Positions 42,192-50,712 of a stretch of DNA of 64,000 nt are shown one piece after another (within the stretch, counting starts at the first letter, position 1; each line of letters begins with the position of its first letter). The stretch is from Flavobacteriaceae bacterium (GTDB taxonomy: Bacteria; Bacteroidota; Bacteroidia; Flavobacteriales; Flavobacteriaceae), in the NCBI GenBank assembly GCA_014238425.1, contig JABABD010000005.1:124001-188000 (forward strand), read 5' to 3'. The notes under the pieces are model-generated. The model had not been told where the DNA came from, searched no databases, and was given only the letters and a program-made list of their open reading frames with translations. The position numbers and the translations under genes were made by a program.

Positions 42192-42719
42192 ATGATACCA
42201 AACATAAAACTATATGGAGCATCTGGCTGTCATAAGACTAAATATTATCAGTTGATTTTGGATGAAATAGGACTTCCATATGAGTTTTTGGACGTTGAAC
42301 AAAATGATAGTCATGCAGAAGAACTGCGTGATCTTTATGAAAACAGGAAACTTAATTTTCCAACAATTACCATCGGGAAAAAGAAATTACGAAATCCGTA
42401 TAAGGAAGAATTAATTAAATGGATTAATAAGCTAATACCAAGTAGATTGAGCATCGCACACGATATAGAGAACAAACGATTTATATTAGATATTAATGAA
42501 GAGGTAGCTAAGGTTGAATATACTTTGAGAGATGATAAAATGTATTTAGTGCATTCTGAAGTGCCTTACAATTTAAGAGGACAAGGTATTGGTAAAGTGT
42601 TAGTGGAAAAAACTTTCGAGAAACTGAGTGAGGAGGGATATCATGCGATAGCTGTTTGTAGCTATGTAAGAGCTGTGGCCAAAAGAAGTGAAAAATGGAG
42701 TGCCATCATTGGACATTAA
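42192..42719 (+). CDS. Glutaredoxin-like domain fused to a GNAT-type acetyltransferase domain
   Basis: A 175-residue protein with two parts. Residues 1-82 form a glutaredoxin-like fold ('IKLYGASGCHKTKYYQLILDEIGLPYEFLDV'; 'NFPTITIGKKKLRNPY') with only one Cys in the active site position (C13, GCHK), so it would be a monothiol type or have lost redox activity. Residues 88-175 match the short GNAT domain of the YjdJ type: 'YTLRDDKMYLVHSEVPYNLRGQGIGKVLVEKTF' with the acetyl-CoA loop RGQGIG. The fusion is rare to my knowledge. Its place in the Msr locus suggests a role in thiol or protein repair, but the substrate is unknown. Confidence 0.82.
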   Translation: MIPNIKLYGASGCHKTKYYQLILDEIGLPYEFLDVEQNDSHAEELRDLYENRKLNFPTITIGKKKLRNPYKEELIKWINKLIPSRLSIAHDIENKRFILDINEEVAKVEYTLRDDKMYLVHSEVPYNLRGQGIGKVLVEKTFEKLSEEGYHAIAVCSYVRAVAKRSEKWSAIIGH

Positions 42720-42720
42720 T

Positions 42721-43170
42721 ATGAATATGTCATTATTAAAGAAAACGCTTTTAATCTTATTGCTTATCGTCGTGGCGATACAGTTTTATAGGCCAAATAA
42801 AAACGTTCAAAAAGAGGTGACGCCAGATGATTTCTTGATTGCCCAAAAAGCACCCTCATATGTGAAGGACTTGTTTAAGAATTCCTGTTATAATTGTCAT
42901 TCTGATTATACAGAATACTACTGGTACGATAACATTGTTCCTGCCGCCTGGATAGTAGATGGACATATAAAAGAGGCGAAATCTAAACTTAATTTTTCTG
43001 AATGGGCAACTAAAGATTCAAGAGATAAAGCAGGTATAATATCAGAAATCGCAATTAATATCATGGAAAATAAAATGCCTTTGCCAAGTTATACTATGAT
43101 TCATTCCAACGCCAAGTTATCAGAATATGAAAAGAAACAAATATTAGAATGGTTATATACTATTGAATAG
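42721..43170 (+). CDS. Haem-binding domain (Haem_bd) c-type cytochrome, membrane-anchored
   Basis: The frame is open from 42688, but the ATG at 42721 directly follows the previous stop and gives a 149-residue protein with a membrane anchor at 6-22. The periplasmic part has C56-x-x-C59-H60 in 'NSCYNCHSDYTEYYWYDNIVPAAW', the signature of the Haem_bd family, followed by 'LNFSEW' and 'MPLPSYTMIH'. It binds one c-type haem on the periplasmic face. In this locus it may connect electron transfer with sulfoxide repair, which is an inference from position only. Confidence 0.87.
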   Translation: MNMSLLKKTLLILLLIVVAIQFYRPNKNVQKEVTPDDFLIAQKAPSYVKDLFKNSCYNCHSDYTEYYWYDNIVPAAWIVDGHIKEAKSKLNFSEWATKDSRDKAGIISEIAINIMENKMPLPSYTMIHSNAKLSEYEKKQILEWLYTIE

Positions 43171-43173
43171 CAA

Positions 43174-43425
43174 ATGAATCTATTAAAGATAATTGATAGC
43201 ATTGAACTAGGTTATTCTGAAGCTCTATATAATAATCAAAAGTATGCAGTTACTAAAGAAGAATTTAATAACGGGAAAAGCATCAAAATTTATGCAGAAG
43301 AACTAGGTGGTAACGATGTTATAAGCTTAAATTATTATATCACAAGTAGGGGAGGAAATTTAAAACCATGTGAGATGCCAAAGGATAAAGTGATTCATTT
43401 TTTAAATAATATGGAAGTACTATGA
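43174..43425 (+). CDS. Small conserved protein of Msr loci, function unknown
   Basis: An 83-residue soluble protein starting 3 bases after the haem protein gene and overlapping the aldo/keto reductase start by 4 bases (ATGA). It has 'YAVTKEEFNNGKSIKIYAEELGGNDVISLNYY' and a single Cys in 'LKPCEMP'. I recall similar short proteins next to msr genes in other Flavobacteriaceae, where they are sometimes labelled as methionine sulfoxide reductase without any Msr motif. The function is unknown, though real coding is well supported by the tight spacing. Confidence 0.75.
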   Translation: MNLLKIIDSIELGYSEALYNNQKYAVTKEEFNNGKSIKIYAEELGGNDVISLNYYITSRGGNLKPCEMPKDKVIHFLNNMEVL

Positions 43426-44378
43426 ATTTAGACATCCAATTAGGGCTTGGGACTGCTGCTTTAGGAAGGCCACAGTATATTAATTTGCGTCAAGAAAAAG
43501 CTTTGACACAAGATATAGATGCCTTTAAGTTAAAAGGGTTTGATATTCTTGAAAATGCTTATCGATTAGGTATACGTTATTTTGACACAGCACCTGGCTA
43601 TGGCTTGGCAGAAGAATTACTTATAGAGTGGTTGCATACAAAAAAAGATGATAGCATTAAAATAGCTACTAAATGGGGATATACATATGTTGGCAATTTT
43701 GAATCCAACGCTAAAATTCATGAAATTAAAGAGCACAGCTTAAATAAGTTGAATGAACAATGGGAAATTTCTAAGGCATTCTTACCACACTTAAAAGTAT
43801 ACCAGATACATTCGGCGACACTAGAAACGGGTGTCTTGGAAAATGAAGCAATTTTAGATCGATTGGCATTTTTAAAGGAAGAACATCAGTTAGAGATTGG
43901 AATTACCACAACAGGAGCGAATCAAACAGAAGTTATCAAGAAAGCTTTGGATGTTGAGGTTAATAATAGACCACTTTTCGACGTCTTTCAAGTCACTTTC
44001 AACGTGCTTGATCAAAGCTTAGGCCATCTTTCTGAAAGATTAAGACAAGATGGGAAATCAATCATTATAAAAGAAGCACTAGCAAATGGAAGGCTGTTCA
44101 GGAATGATAATTATAAGCATTATAATGGAGTATATGATGCTCTAGAGAGAATTGCAAGGAGAAAGGATGTTGGAATAGACGTGATTGCATTAAAATTTTG
44201 TACGCAAACAATCCCGAATAGTATAGTTTTAAGCGGCGCTTCTACTAATAGTCATCTAGAGTCTAATATTAAAATAAATGAGATATCGTTAACCGAAGAT
44301 GAATTGAGAGCGCTTAAAAATTTTGGCATTGAAGCTGATTTTTATTGGAAAGAGAGAAAACAATTACTTTGGAATTAA
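43422..44378 (+). CDS. Aldo/keto reductase family protein
   Basis: A 318-residue protein with the AKR barrel: 'LGTAALGRP' at the start, 'GIRYFDTAPGYGLAEELLIEWL' with the catalytic Asp and Tyr, 'IKIATKWGY' with the catalytic Lys, and 'YQIHSAT' with His. The C-terminal part has 'IVLSGASTNSHLESNI', the NADPH-binding edge. It should reduce aldehydes or ketones with NADPH, or related substrates of oxidative damage. It overlaps the preceding small gene by 4 bases, and the membrane protein gene follows after 16 bases. Confidence 0.93.
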   Translation: MNLDIQLGLGTAALGRPQYINLRQEKALTQDIDAFKLKGFDILENAYRLGIRYFDTAPGYGLAEELLIEWLHTKKDDSIKIATKWGYTYVGNFESNAKIHEIKEHSLNKLNEQWEISKAFLPHLKVYQIHSATLETGVLENEAILDRLAFLKEEHQLEIGITTTGANQTEVIKKALDVEVNNRPLFDVFQVTFNVLDQSLGHLSERLRQDGKSIIIKEALANGRLFRNDNYKHYNGVYDALERIARRKDVGIDVIALKFCTQTIPNSIVLSGASTNSHLESNIKINEISLTEDELRALKNFGIEADFYWKERKQLLWN

Positions 44379-44394
44379 ACATAAAAGAAAAACA

Positions 44395-44784
44395 ATGAAT
44401 TGGTATTTGCCTATAACAATTATTCCAGGATTAGGAATGTTAATTTTATCAACAACATCCCAAATGATGAGCTTAAGTTCTGAAATAGGAACCCTTTTAT
44501 CAAATAAATGTACATCTTATCAACATAAGATTTCTGAACGAAAAATTAAGCAATTGGGCTTGCTTACACGAGCAAGTGCTTTATTGTATCTCGCAACAGG
44601 TTGTTATGTTTTATCAGGGATTTTGGGTGTTATTTTTGAAACTGAAGCTGTTTTAAGTCTGCCAAGTATTGCATTATATATAGGAACTGTTTTAGTTTTT
44701 ATAGCACTTACCTTATTAATTTCATATGCTTTTAGAGCAGTAAAAATTAGAAAAGATCAATTTAATGATAATCATAATTTATGA
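44395..44784 (+). CDS. Three-helix membrane protein, possibly DUF2721-like
   Basis: The ATG at 44395 avoids overlap with the aldo/keto reductase and gives a 129-residue protein with membrane segments at about 3-22, 59-80 and 90-115. A cytoplasmic loop 'YQHKISERKIKQLGLLTRASALLYLATG' joins the first two. The layout resembles DUF2721 proteins, but the match is weak. It overlaps the following divergent msrA gene by 4 bases, so it belongs to the same operon. The function is unknown. Confidence 0.7.
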   Translation: MNWYLPITIIPGLGMLILSTTSQMMSLSSEIGTLLSNKCTSYQHKISERKIKQLGLLTRASALLYLATGCYVLSGILGVIFETEAVLSLPSIALYIGTVLVFIALTLLISYAFRAVKIRKDQFNDNHNL

Positions 44785-45296
44785 TCTTGAAAATTAATTT
44801 AAACAAAATAGCATTAGGAGGTGGATGTCATTGGTGTACAGAAGCTGTTTTTCAATCCTTAAAAGGCGTTGAAAAGGTGGAACAAGGGCATGTGGCTTCA
44901 ACTGGGATAAATGGTGCTTTTTCTGAAGCTGTTATTGTTCATTTTAATGAAGAAGAAATCAATTTAAGAACATTAATTACAATACACTTGCATACACATA
45001 AAAGCACTTCTGAGCATTCAATGAGGCAAAAATATCGATCTGCTATTTATTGGTTTAATAAAGAGCAAGAAAATCAAGTATTATTAGCATTAGAGAAAAT
45101 ACAGGAAGATTTTGATTATCAGATTATAACTCAAGTATATCAGTTTAAGATATTTAAGCCATCTAGAGAGCAAATTACAAATTACTACTATAAGAACCCT
45201 GAGAAACCATTTTGTAAAACCTATATCGATCCTAAACTAAAGATTTTAACGAATAAATTTGAGGTGCATCTTAAAAAGCAAGCGCTGTCACCTTAA
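44781..45296 (+). CDS. Divergent MsrA-like protein
   Basis: A 171-residue MsrA homologue with catalytic C16 in 'LGGGCHWCTEAVFQSLKGVEKVEQGH'. Compared with MsrA at 39661, the aromatic residue of GCFWC is His, the 'SGYSGG' substrate segment is 'QGHVASTG', and 'THDPTTLNKQGADRGTQYRS' is replaced by the shortened 'THKSTSEHSMRQKYRS'. Cys in 'KPFCKTYIDPKL' may be a resolving residue. These changes sit around the active site and suggest another substrate or weaker activity. It is the last gene of the redox repair locus. Confidence 0.85.
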   Translation: MILKINLNKIALGGGCHWCTEAVFQSLKGVEKVEQGHVASTGINGAFSEAVIVHFNEEEINLRTLITIHLHTHKSTSEHSMRQKYRSAIYWFNKEQENQVLLALEKIQEDFDYQIITQVYQFKIFKPSREQITNYYYKNPEKPFCKTYIDPKLKILTNKFEVHLKKQALSP

Positions 45297-45371
45297 GTAA
45301 ATCCTACGCATTATGTCAATATAATTTGAATAGGAATCCTTATTTTTATAAGTACTAATTAATCCAACCAT

Positions 45372-48300
45372 ATGAAATTTTATAAACCAGTAATAACTTT
45401 AGCACTAGTGCTCTTTTTGTTAAGTGCTTGTGCTACGTATGCTCCGCAATATAAAAGCGCTAAGCAGAATATTAGTATGCCTGAGAAAGAGATCCAGCAC
45501 TCGTTTTATTTAATTGGTGATGGCGGTAATTCACCTTTAGGAGAATCATCCAAAACTTTAAAGTCTTTTAAAGAAGACCTAAATAAGGCTTCACAAAATA
45601 GTACAGCATTGTTTTTAGGTGATAATATCTATGAAAATGGACTGCCAAAGAAAGGTAATGAAGACAGAGCATTTGCTGAGCATCAGCTTAGTACGCAAGC
45701 TAATACTGCCAAAGATTTTAAAGGGCAAGCCATTTTTATTCCAGGAAATCATGATTGGTATAGTGATGGTCTTGAGGGCTTAAAACGCCAAGAGAAGTTT
45801 GTAGAAGATGCTTTAGGGAAAAACACTTTTTTGCCTGAAAATGGATGCCCTATCGAAAACATTCATATTTCTGATGATATTGAATTAATCCTAATCGATA
45901 GTCAGTGGTATATAACGAAATGGGATAAGCACCCAACTTTAAATGATGATTGCGAAATAAAGACAAGAGCTCGTTTTTTTGATGAATACTCTAGTCTTAT
46001 AAAAAAATCTAGAGGCAAAACGACAATTGTAGCATTACACCACCCAATGTATACTAATGGGTCTCATGGAGGTCAGTTTACATTTGGAAGTCACATGAAG
46101 CCACTTCCGGTTTTAGGAACATTAAAGAACGTTATTCGAAAAACCAGTGGAGTCGCCAATGTCGATTTGCAAAATAAACGCTATAACGAGTTTAAACAGC
46201 GGCTAGTAACCATATCTCAAGAGAACAAAAAGGTCGTATTTGTATCTGGTCATGAGCATAGTTTGCAATACCTTATAGAAGATAACTTGAAGCAAATAGT
46301 AAGCGGATCAGCTTCTAAAGTTTCCGCAACGCGCAATGTAGGAGGCGGTCAATTTTCGTATGGTACACCAGGATATGCAAGACTTGATGTTTTTAAAGAT
46401 GGCTCTTCTTACGTGAGGTTTTATTCCAGTGAAGATGATTCGATTGTTTATGAAACAGAAGTGTTTCAGCCTAAGGAAAAGAAATCATTCACCACATATC
46501 CAGCATCATTTCAAAAGGAAAAATCAGCTTCTATTTACTCTGAGGAAGAAACGGATAAATCAGGAACTCATAAATTTCTATGGGGAGATCGATACAGGAA
46601 ATTATATAGTACTGAGGTAACCGCACCAACGGTAAATTTAGATACCATTTTTGGTGGCCTGACAGTTGTTCGCAAAGGTGGAGGAAACCAATCTAAATCC
46701 TTACGCTTGAAAGACAAAAATGGAGCGCAATACGTTATGAGAGCGCTACGCAAAAACGCCGTGCAATACTTACAAGCAGTCATGTTTAAAAATCAATATA
46801 TAGAAGGTCAATTTGATGATACTGCTACTGAAGATTTAATTCTTGATGTATTTACGGGAGCACATCCTTATGCACCTTTTGCTATTGGTACGTTGTCGGA
46901 TGCCGTAGATATTTATCATACCAACCCTGTATTGTATTATATACCAAAGCAAAACGCTCTAGGGCATTACAATGAGGAGTTTGGTGATGAATTATATATG
47001 ATTGAAGAACATACTTCCGAAGGCCATAGTGATCTGGCAAGCTTTGGTTTTCAGGATAAAATTATCAGTACAGACGATATGATGAAGAAAATTCATAAAG
47101 ATGAAGATATTCTTATTGATGAGGCAGCTTACATTCGTGCACGATTATTTGATATGTTGATAGGCGATTGGGATAGACATCAAGATCAATGGCGTTGGAT
47201 AGAATTCAAGGAAAATAGAAAAAAAATCTATCGTCCTTTGCCTCGAGATCGTGATCAAGCATTTTCTATTATGTCTGATGGTTTCTTATTGAAATCGGCT
47301 GTTGCTTTAATTCCAACTGCTAGGTTATTAAGGAAGTATGATGATGATTTGATTGATGTAAAAGGAGTGAATGTAGAGCCTTTTCCTTTAGATATCGAAC
47401 TTATTCAACAATCTGACAAAGCTGTTTGGGATGCCGAAGTAAAAACAATCCAAAACGGAATTACTGATGCTGTTATTGAAAAGGCGTTTTTGAATTTCCC
47501 AAAAGAAATACGTGATAATACGGTTGATGAGATTAAACGAAAACTAAAAGCACGACGAGGCAATCTTCAGACAATTGCCGATAGATATTATAATTTAGTC
47601 AATAAGTTTGCAGTGGTAAAAGGGACTAATAAGGACGATTATTTTACTATTGAATGTCTTTCAGATGGTAAAGTAAAGATAGTAGCCCAGCGTATTAAAA
47701 AAGGAAAAAAAGGTGAGGTGTTTCACGAGCGCACTTATGACAAAGAGCAAACTGAAGAGATTTGGGTATACGGATTGGATGATACCGATGTATTCGAAGC
47801 AAAAGGAAAAAATGCTAAGATTAAAATTCGATTGATTGGAGGTCAAAATAATGACACCTATATCATTCCTGAAGGAGGGAAAATCTATGTGTATGATTAT
47901 CAAAGCAAGAAAAATGATGCTTCTCAAGCATCAAAAGCAAAATTGCGATTACGTGATGATTACAACACCAATGTGTATGATTATAAAAAATTGAAAAATA
48001 ATACCAACCAACTCATTCCAACCCTTGGTTCTAATCCAGACGATGGTTTTAAAATCGGATTATCTAATACGTATACAAATTATGGCTTTGAACGCAATCC
48101 TTTTACATCTCAACATACTATTTCTGCGGCTTATTATTTTGCCACGCAAGGATTTGATGCTACTTACAAGGGAGAATTTGCAAATCTAATAGGAAGAACA
48201 AATTTAGGCCTGGACATACATTTTAATAGCCCTAACTATGCAGTAAACTTTTTTGGTTTTGGAAATGAAACACCAAATTTTGAAGCTGATGAAGACGATG

Positions 48301-49055
48301 GCATAGATGTCGATTTAGATTTTAATCGTGTAAAAATAAGAACATTTAAAGCCATGCCTTCCTTAATATGGAGAGGCGAACAAGGAGGAAGCTTTAAAGC
48401 AGGGATTTTCTACGAAACTAATGAAGTCGAGCGTACACCTAATCGCTTTATAGAAGGGCTTCCAGCGAATAATGCTGTTTTTGACAAACAAGATTTTTAC
48501 GGTATTGATGCTAAATACCATTTTGAGAATAAAGATAATGATGCCTTTCCAACTTTAGGGATGCAAGTGGCACTGCAGGTAGGTTATAAAAACAATGTTG
48601 ATACGTCAAAAGGTTTTGGATATCTTATTCCAGAACTAGGATTTGATTATAAATTGGTGCCGAGCGGGCAATTAGTATTGGCTACAGATTTTCGAGCCAA
48701 TATTAATTTAGGTGATGATTTTGAGTTTTATCAAGGGGCAACTTTAGGTGCAAATAATGGATTACGTGGCTATAGAAATGAGCGTTTTACAGGGAAAACA
48801 GCTTTTGTGCAGAGTACAGATTTGCGCTGGAATTTCAGTGACTTAAAGACAGGATTGTTACCAATTCATATTGGTGTGTTCGGAGGTGTAGACTATGGTC
48901 GTGTTTGGATAGATAATGATAGTTCTGACAAATGGAACAACTCGTTTGGAGGAGGGTTTTTCGTGAATATGGCAGATATGATGACTGGAAATATTTCAGC
49001 GTTTAACAGTGATGATGGTTTGCGACTGGCGTTTAAGCTTGGTTTTGGATTTTAG
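45372..49055 (+). CDS. Metallophosphoesterase lipoprotein with kinase-like middle region and outer-membrane barrel
   Basis: A 1227-residue lipoprotein, Cys at 20 ('LLSACATY'). Residues 43-300 form a calcineurin-like phosphoesterase with all metal motifs: D50 in 'IGDGG', D84 in 'LGDNIY', N126/H127/D128 in 'GNHDW', H221/H222 in 'LHHPMY', H292/H294 in 'GHEHS'. Residues 400-720 are not phosphoesterase: 'RKGGGNQSK', 'YVMRALRKN', 'IGDWDRHQDQW' (596-605) and 'LPRDRDQAF' (621-629) recall the catalytic loop and metal site of FAM20/CotH/HipA-type atypical kinases. From about 850 the chain becomes a BamA/TamA-like barrel ending 'FKLGFGF'. It should be outer-membrane inserted, with soluble domains in one compartment. 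The middle reading is inference. Confidence 0.85.
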   Translation: MKFYKPVITLALVLFLLSACATYAPQYKSAKQNISMPEKEIQHSFYLIGDGGNSPLGESSKTLKSFKEDLNKASQNSTALFLGDNIYENGLPKKGNEDRAFAEHQLSTQANTAKDFKGQAIFIPGNHDWYSDGLEGLKRQEKFVEDALGKNTFLPENGCPIENIHISDDIELILIDSQWYITKWDKHPTLNDDCEIKTRARFFDEYSSLIKKSRGKTTIVALHHPMYTNGSHGGQFTFGSHMKPLPVLGTLKNVIRKTSGVANVDLQNKRYNEFKQRLVTISQENKKVVFVSGHEHSLQYLIEDNLKQIVSGSASKVSATRNVGGGQFSYGTPGYARLDVFKDGSSYVRFYSSEDDSIVYETEVFQPKEKKSFTTYPASFQKEKSASIYSEEETDKSGTHKFLWGDRYRKLYSTEVTAPTVNLDTIFGGLTVVRKGGGNQSKSLRLKDKNGAQYVMRALRKNAVQYLQAVMFKNQYIEGQFDDTATEDLILDVFTGAHPYAPFAIGTLSDAVDIYHTNPVLYYIPKQNALGHYNEEFGDELYMIEEHTSEGHSDLASFGFQDKIISTDDMMKKIHKDEDILIDEAAYIRARLFDMLIGDWDRHQDQWRWIEFKENRKKIYRPLPRDRDQAFSIMSDGFLLKSAVALIPTARLLRKYDDDLIDVKGVNVEPFPLDIELIQQSDKAVWDAEVKTIQNGITDAVIEKAFLNFPKEIRDNTVDEIKRKLKARRGNLQTIADRYYNLVNKFAVVKGTNKDDYFTIECLSDGKVKIVAQRIKKGKKGEVFHERTYDKEQTEEIWVYGLDDTDVFEAKGKNAKIKIRLIGGQNNDTYIIPEGGKIYVYDYQSKKNDASQASKAKLRLRDDYNTNVYDYKKLKNNTNQLIPTLGSNPDDGFKIGLSNTYTNYGFERNPFTSQHTISAAYYFATQGFDATYKGEFANLIGRTNLGLDIHFNSPNYAVNFFGFGNETPNFEADEDDGIDVDLDFNRVKIRTFKAMPSLIWRGEQGGSFKAGIFYETNEVERTPNRFIEGLPANNAVFDKQDFYGIDAKYHFENKDNDAFPTLGMQVALQVGYKNNVDTSKGFGYLIPELGFDYKLVPSGQLVLATDFRANINLGDDFEFYQGATLGANNGLRGYRNERFTGKTAFVQSTDLRWNFSDLKTGLLPIHIGVFGGVDYGRVWIDNDSSDKWNNSFGGGFFVNMADMMTGNISAFNSDDGLRLAFKLGFGF

Positions 49056-49059
49056 TATT

Positions 49060-49740
49060 ATGGGTGCATCAAAACAAATCTTTGAACATTATAAATTTGA
49101 GATATTCCTATTTGCACTATGCTTCAATTTATTCGGATCTTTAGTTTTTACTGATACCCTTTATAGTACATATCTATTCCCAATAGGGGTGCTTCTCAAT
49201 ATTGTTGCTGGAATCAATTTAATCTCTAACAATAAAGTGCGAGTATTATTTGGTGTTTTATTTGTTTTATCGGCTTGCTCGTTTGGGTATTCTATGTTTC
49301 AGGATGAAAACTTGGACGTAGATTATGTGAGGTTCGTTTTATATTTTTTGTTTTATGTGGTTATAGCTTTTGAAATAATAAAGCAAATTTTAAAAGCCAA
49401 AGAGATGAATAAAAATGTTATTATTGGAGTGATTTCTGGATACATTAGTTTAGGCCTTGTTGGGTTTTTTATTTTCGCAACTGTAGAATTGATTGAACCA
49501 GGTTCATTCTCTGGAATTTTGATAGCTTCAGATGGAATTGATCAAAAGATTGATAGCTTACTTTACTACAGCTTTATAACATTAATGACCATAGGATATG
49601 GCGAAATTATTCCTGTAACGGCTGTTGCTCAAAAAGCAGCTATTTTAGTTGGTTTAATCGGACAGTTCTATATGGTAATCATTACAGCATTTGTTATTGG
49701 CAAGTATATCCAAAACAATAAAATAAGTAAAGCTAATTGA
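49060..49740 (+). CDS. Potassium channel family protein
   Basis: The frame opens at 49009 inside the preceding gene; the ATG at 49060, 4 bases after that gene's stop, is preferred and gives 226 residues. There are about seven hydrophobic segments, the last two enclosing a pore loop with selectivity filter 'TIGYGE' (177-182), close to the canonical TVGYGD. The inner helix is 'AAILVGLIGQFYMVIITAFVIGKYI'. No ligand-binding domain is attached. It would conduct K+ across the inner membrane. It converges on the next gene with an 8-base overlap. Confidence 0.88.
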   Translation: MGASKQIFEHYKFEIFLFALCFNLFGSLVFTDTLYSTYLFPIGVLLNIVAGINLISNNKVRVLFGVLFVLSACSFGYSMFQDENLDVDYVRFVLYFLFYVVIAFEIIKQILKAKEMNKNVIIGVISGYISLGLVGFFIFATVELIEPGSFSGILIASDGIDQKIDSLLYYSFITLMTIGYGEIIPVTAVAQKAAILVGLIGQFYMVIITAFVIGKYIQNNKISKAN

Positions 49741-50575
49741 TCTTGAATTCATACAGATTTCCACCATGCATCCCTAGATATTCATCCGTAATGTAAAGCG
49801 TTGAATCGTTTTTGAAACAGACACTCTCTTTTTGTGAATTAAATTGAAACGGATAGCGTTTAAATTCAGCACTGAAAAAATCCCTGCCTATGAATTCAGA
49901 GAAAATGAATACACTATTTTCTGTGAGTAAGGCCATTTGATTTTCTTCTGGATCTATGTCTGCCGAAGTTACCCAACAACCACTATCTTCACATGTGTTG
50001 AAAGAACTAATGTATTTAGCCTCATACCGACCGGAAATTGAGGGTAATTGATAGAGATTTGTTGTACCTCTTTTTTTTGGAGCACGACTCTTGGTAAATA
50101 AATATAAACTGTCTCTGTAGAAAAAAAATGATTCACAATCAAAATGTCGTTTAGCTTTCTTCGGAGGAAATTTTGACTGATCAGGGTAAGTAAACTCAAT
50201 AATTTCTGGCGTTATAGATGTTAAGTTAGCATTTAAAGAATCGATAGAAATTTTAAGTATCGAAAGGTTTTTACTGTCATTAGCATTGTTACCAAAATTG
50301 CCGATATAGATATTACCATCCAAATCGATGGTTAAATCTTCCCAGTCCCTATTTTTGGCATTGATTCTAATGGCTTTCATTATAGTCCCGTTTTCATTCA
50401 GTCCATATAGAATAGGTTTATTTCCGCTGTCATTGATCATCCAAATGGAACCATTATGTGAAGAGATTTCTGTTCCGGAAACTTCATTTAAGTCCAATGG
50501 TAAATCTGCAACAACAATCATGTTTCCAGTATCACATGACGTCGCAAGCAATAGAAGAATGAGTAAACGGATCAT
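49733..50575 (-). CDS. Beta-propeller-like lipoprotein, function unknown
   Basis: The ATG at 50575 gives a short lipoprotein signal with Cys at 14 ('LLATSCDTG') and 280 residues; the longest frame begins 11 codons earlier. The sequence alternates short strands with Asp-Gly turns ('IDLDGNIYIGNFGNNANDSKNLSILKI', 'DCESFFFYRDSLYLFTK'), as in SMP-30/phytase-like beta-propellers. Cys in 'NTCEDSGCWV' could form a disulfide. It is likely exported and anchored. No enzyme motif is certain. The 3' end overlaps the potassium channel gene by 8 bases. Confidence 0.75.
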   Translation of the reverse strand: MIRLLILLLLATSCDTGNMIVVADLPLDLNEVSGTEISSHNGSIWMINDSGNKPILYGLNENGTIMKAIRINAKNRDWEDLTIDLDGNIYIGNFGNNANDSKNLSILKISIDSLNANLTSITPEIIEFTYPDQSKFPPKKAKRHFDCESFFFYRDSLYLFTKSRAPKKRGTTNLYQLPSISGRYEAKYISSFNTCEDSGCWVTSADIDPEENQMALLTENSVFIFSEFIGRDFFSAEFKRYPFQFNSQKESVCFKNDSTLYITDEYLGMHGGNLYEFKIN

Positions 50576-50712
50576 AGATAGAAGGTTTTTAAATCCAAAA
50601 GAGTTCAATATAACTAGAATATAGACCGAATTAAGAGTGATTTTCTTAAACTTATTATAAAAATAGCTATTCTTTTTATAGCTTTAAGGAATACTTTAAT
50701 CGTTACTGTAAA

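Noticed and set aside
42688..42720. Upstream start of the haem-binding protein
   Set aside because: It lies inside the Grx-GNAT gene and puts a polar segment before the membrane anchor; the ATG at 42721 follows the stop directly.
44781..45296. Divergent MsrA as a decayed pseudogene
   Set aside because: The frame is intact, starts with a 4-base overlap in the operon and keeps the catalytic Cys, so selection seems to maintain it.
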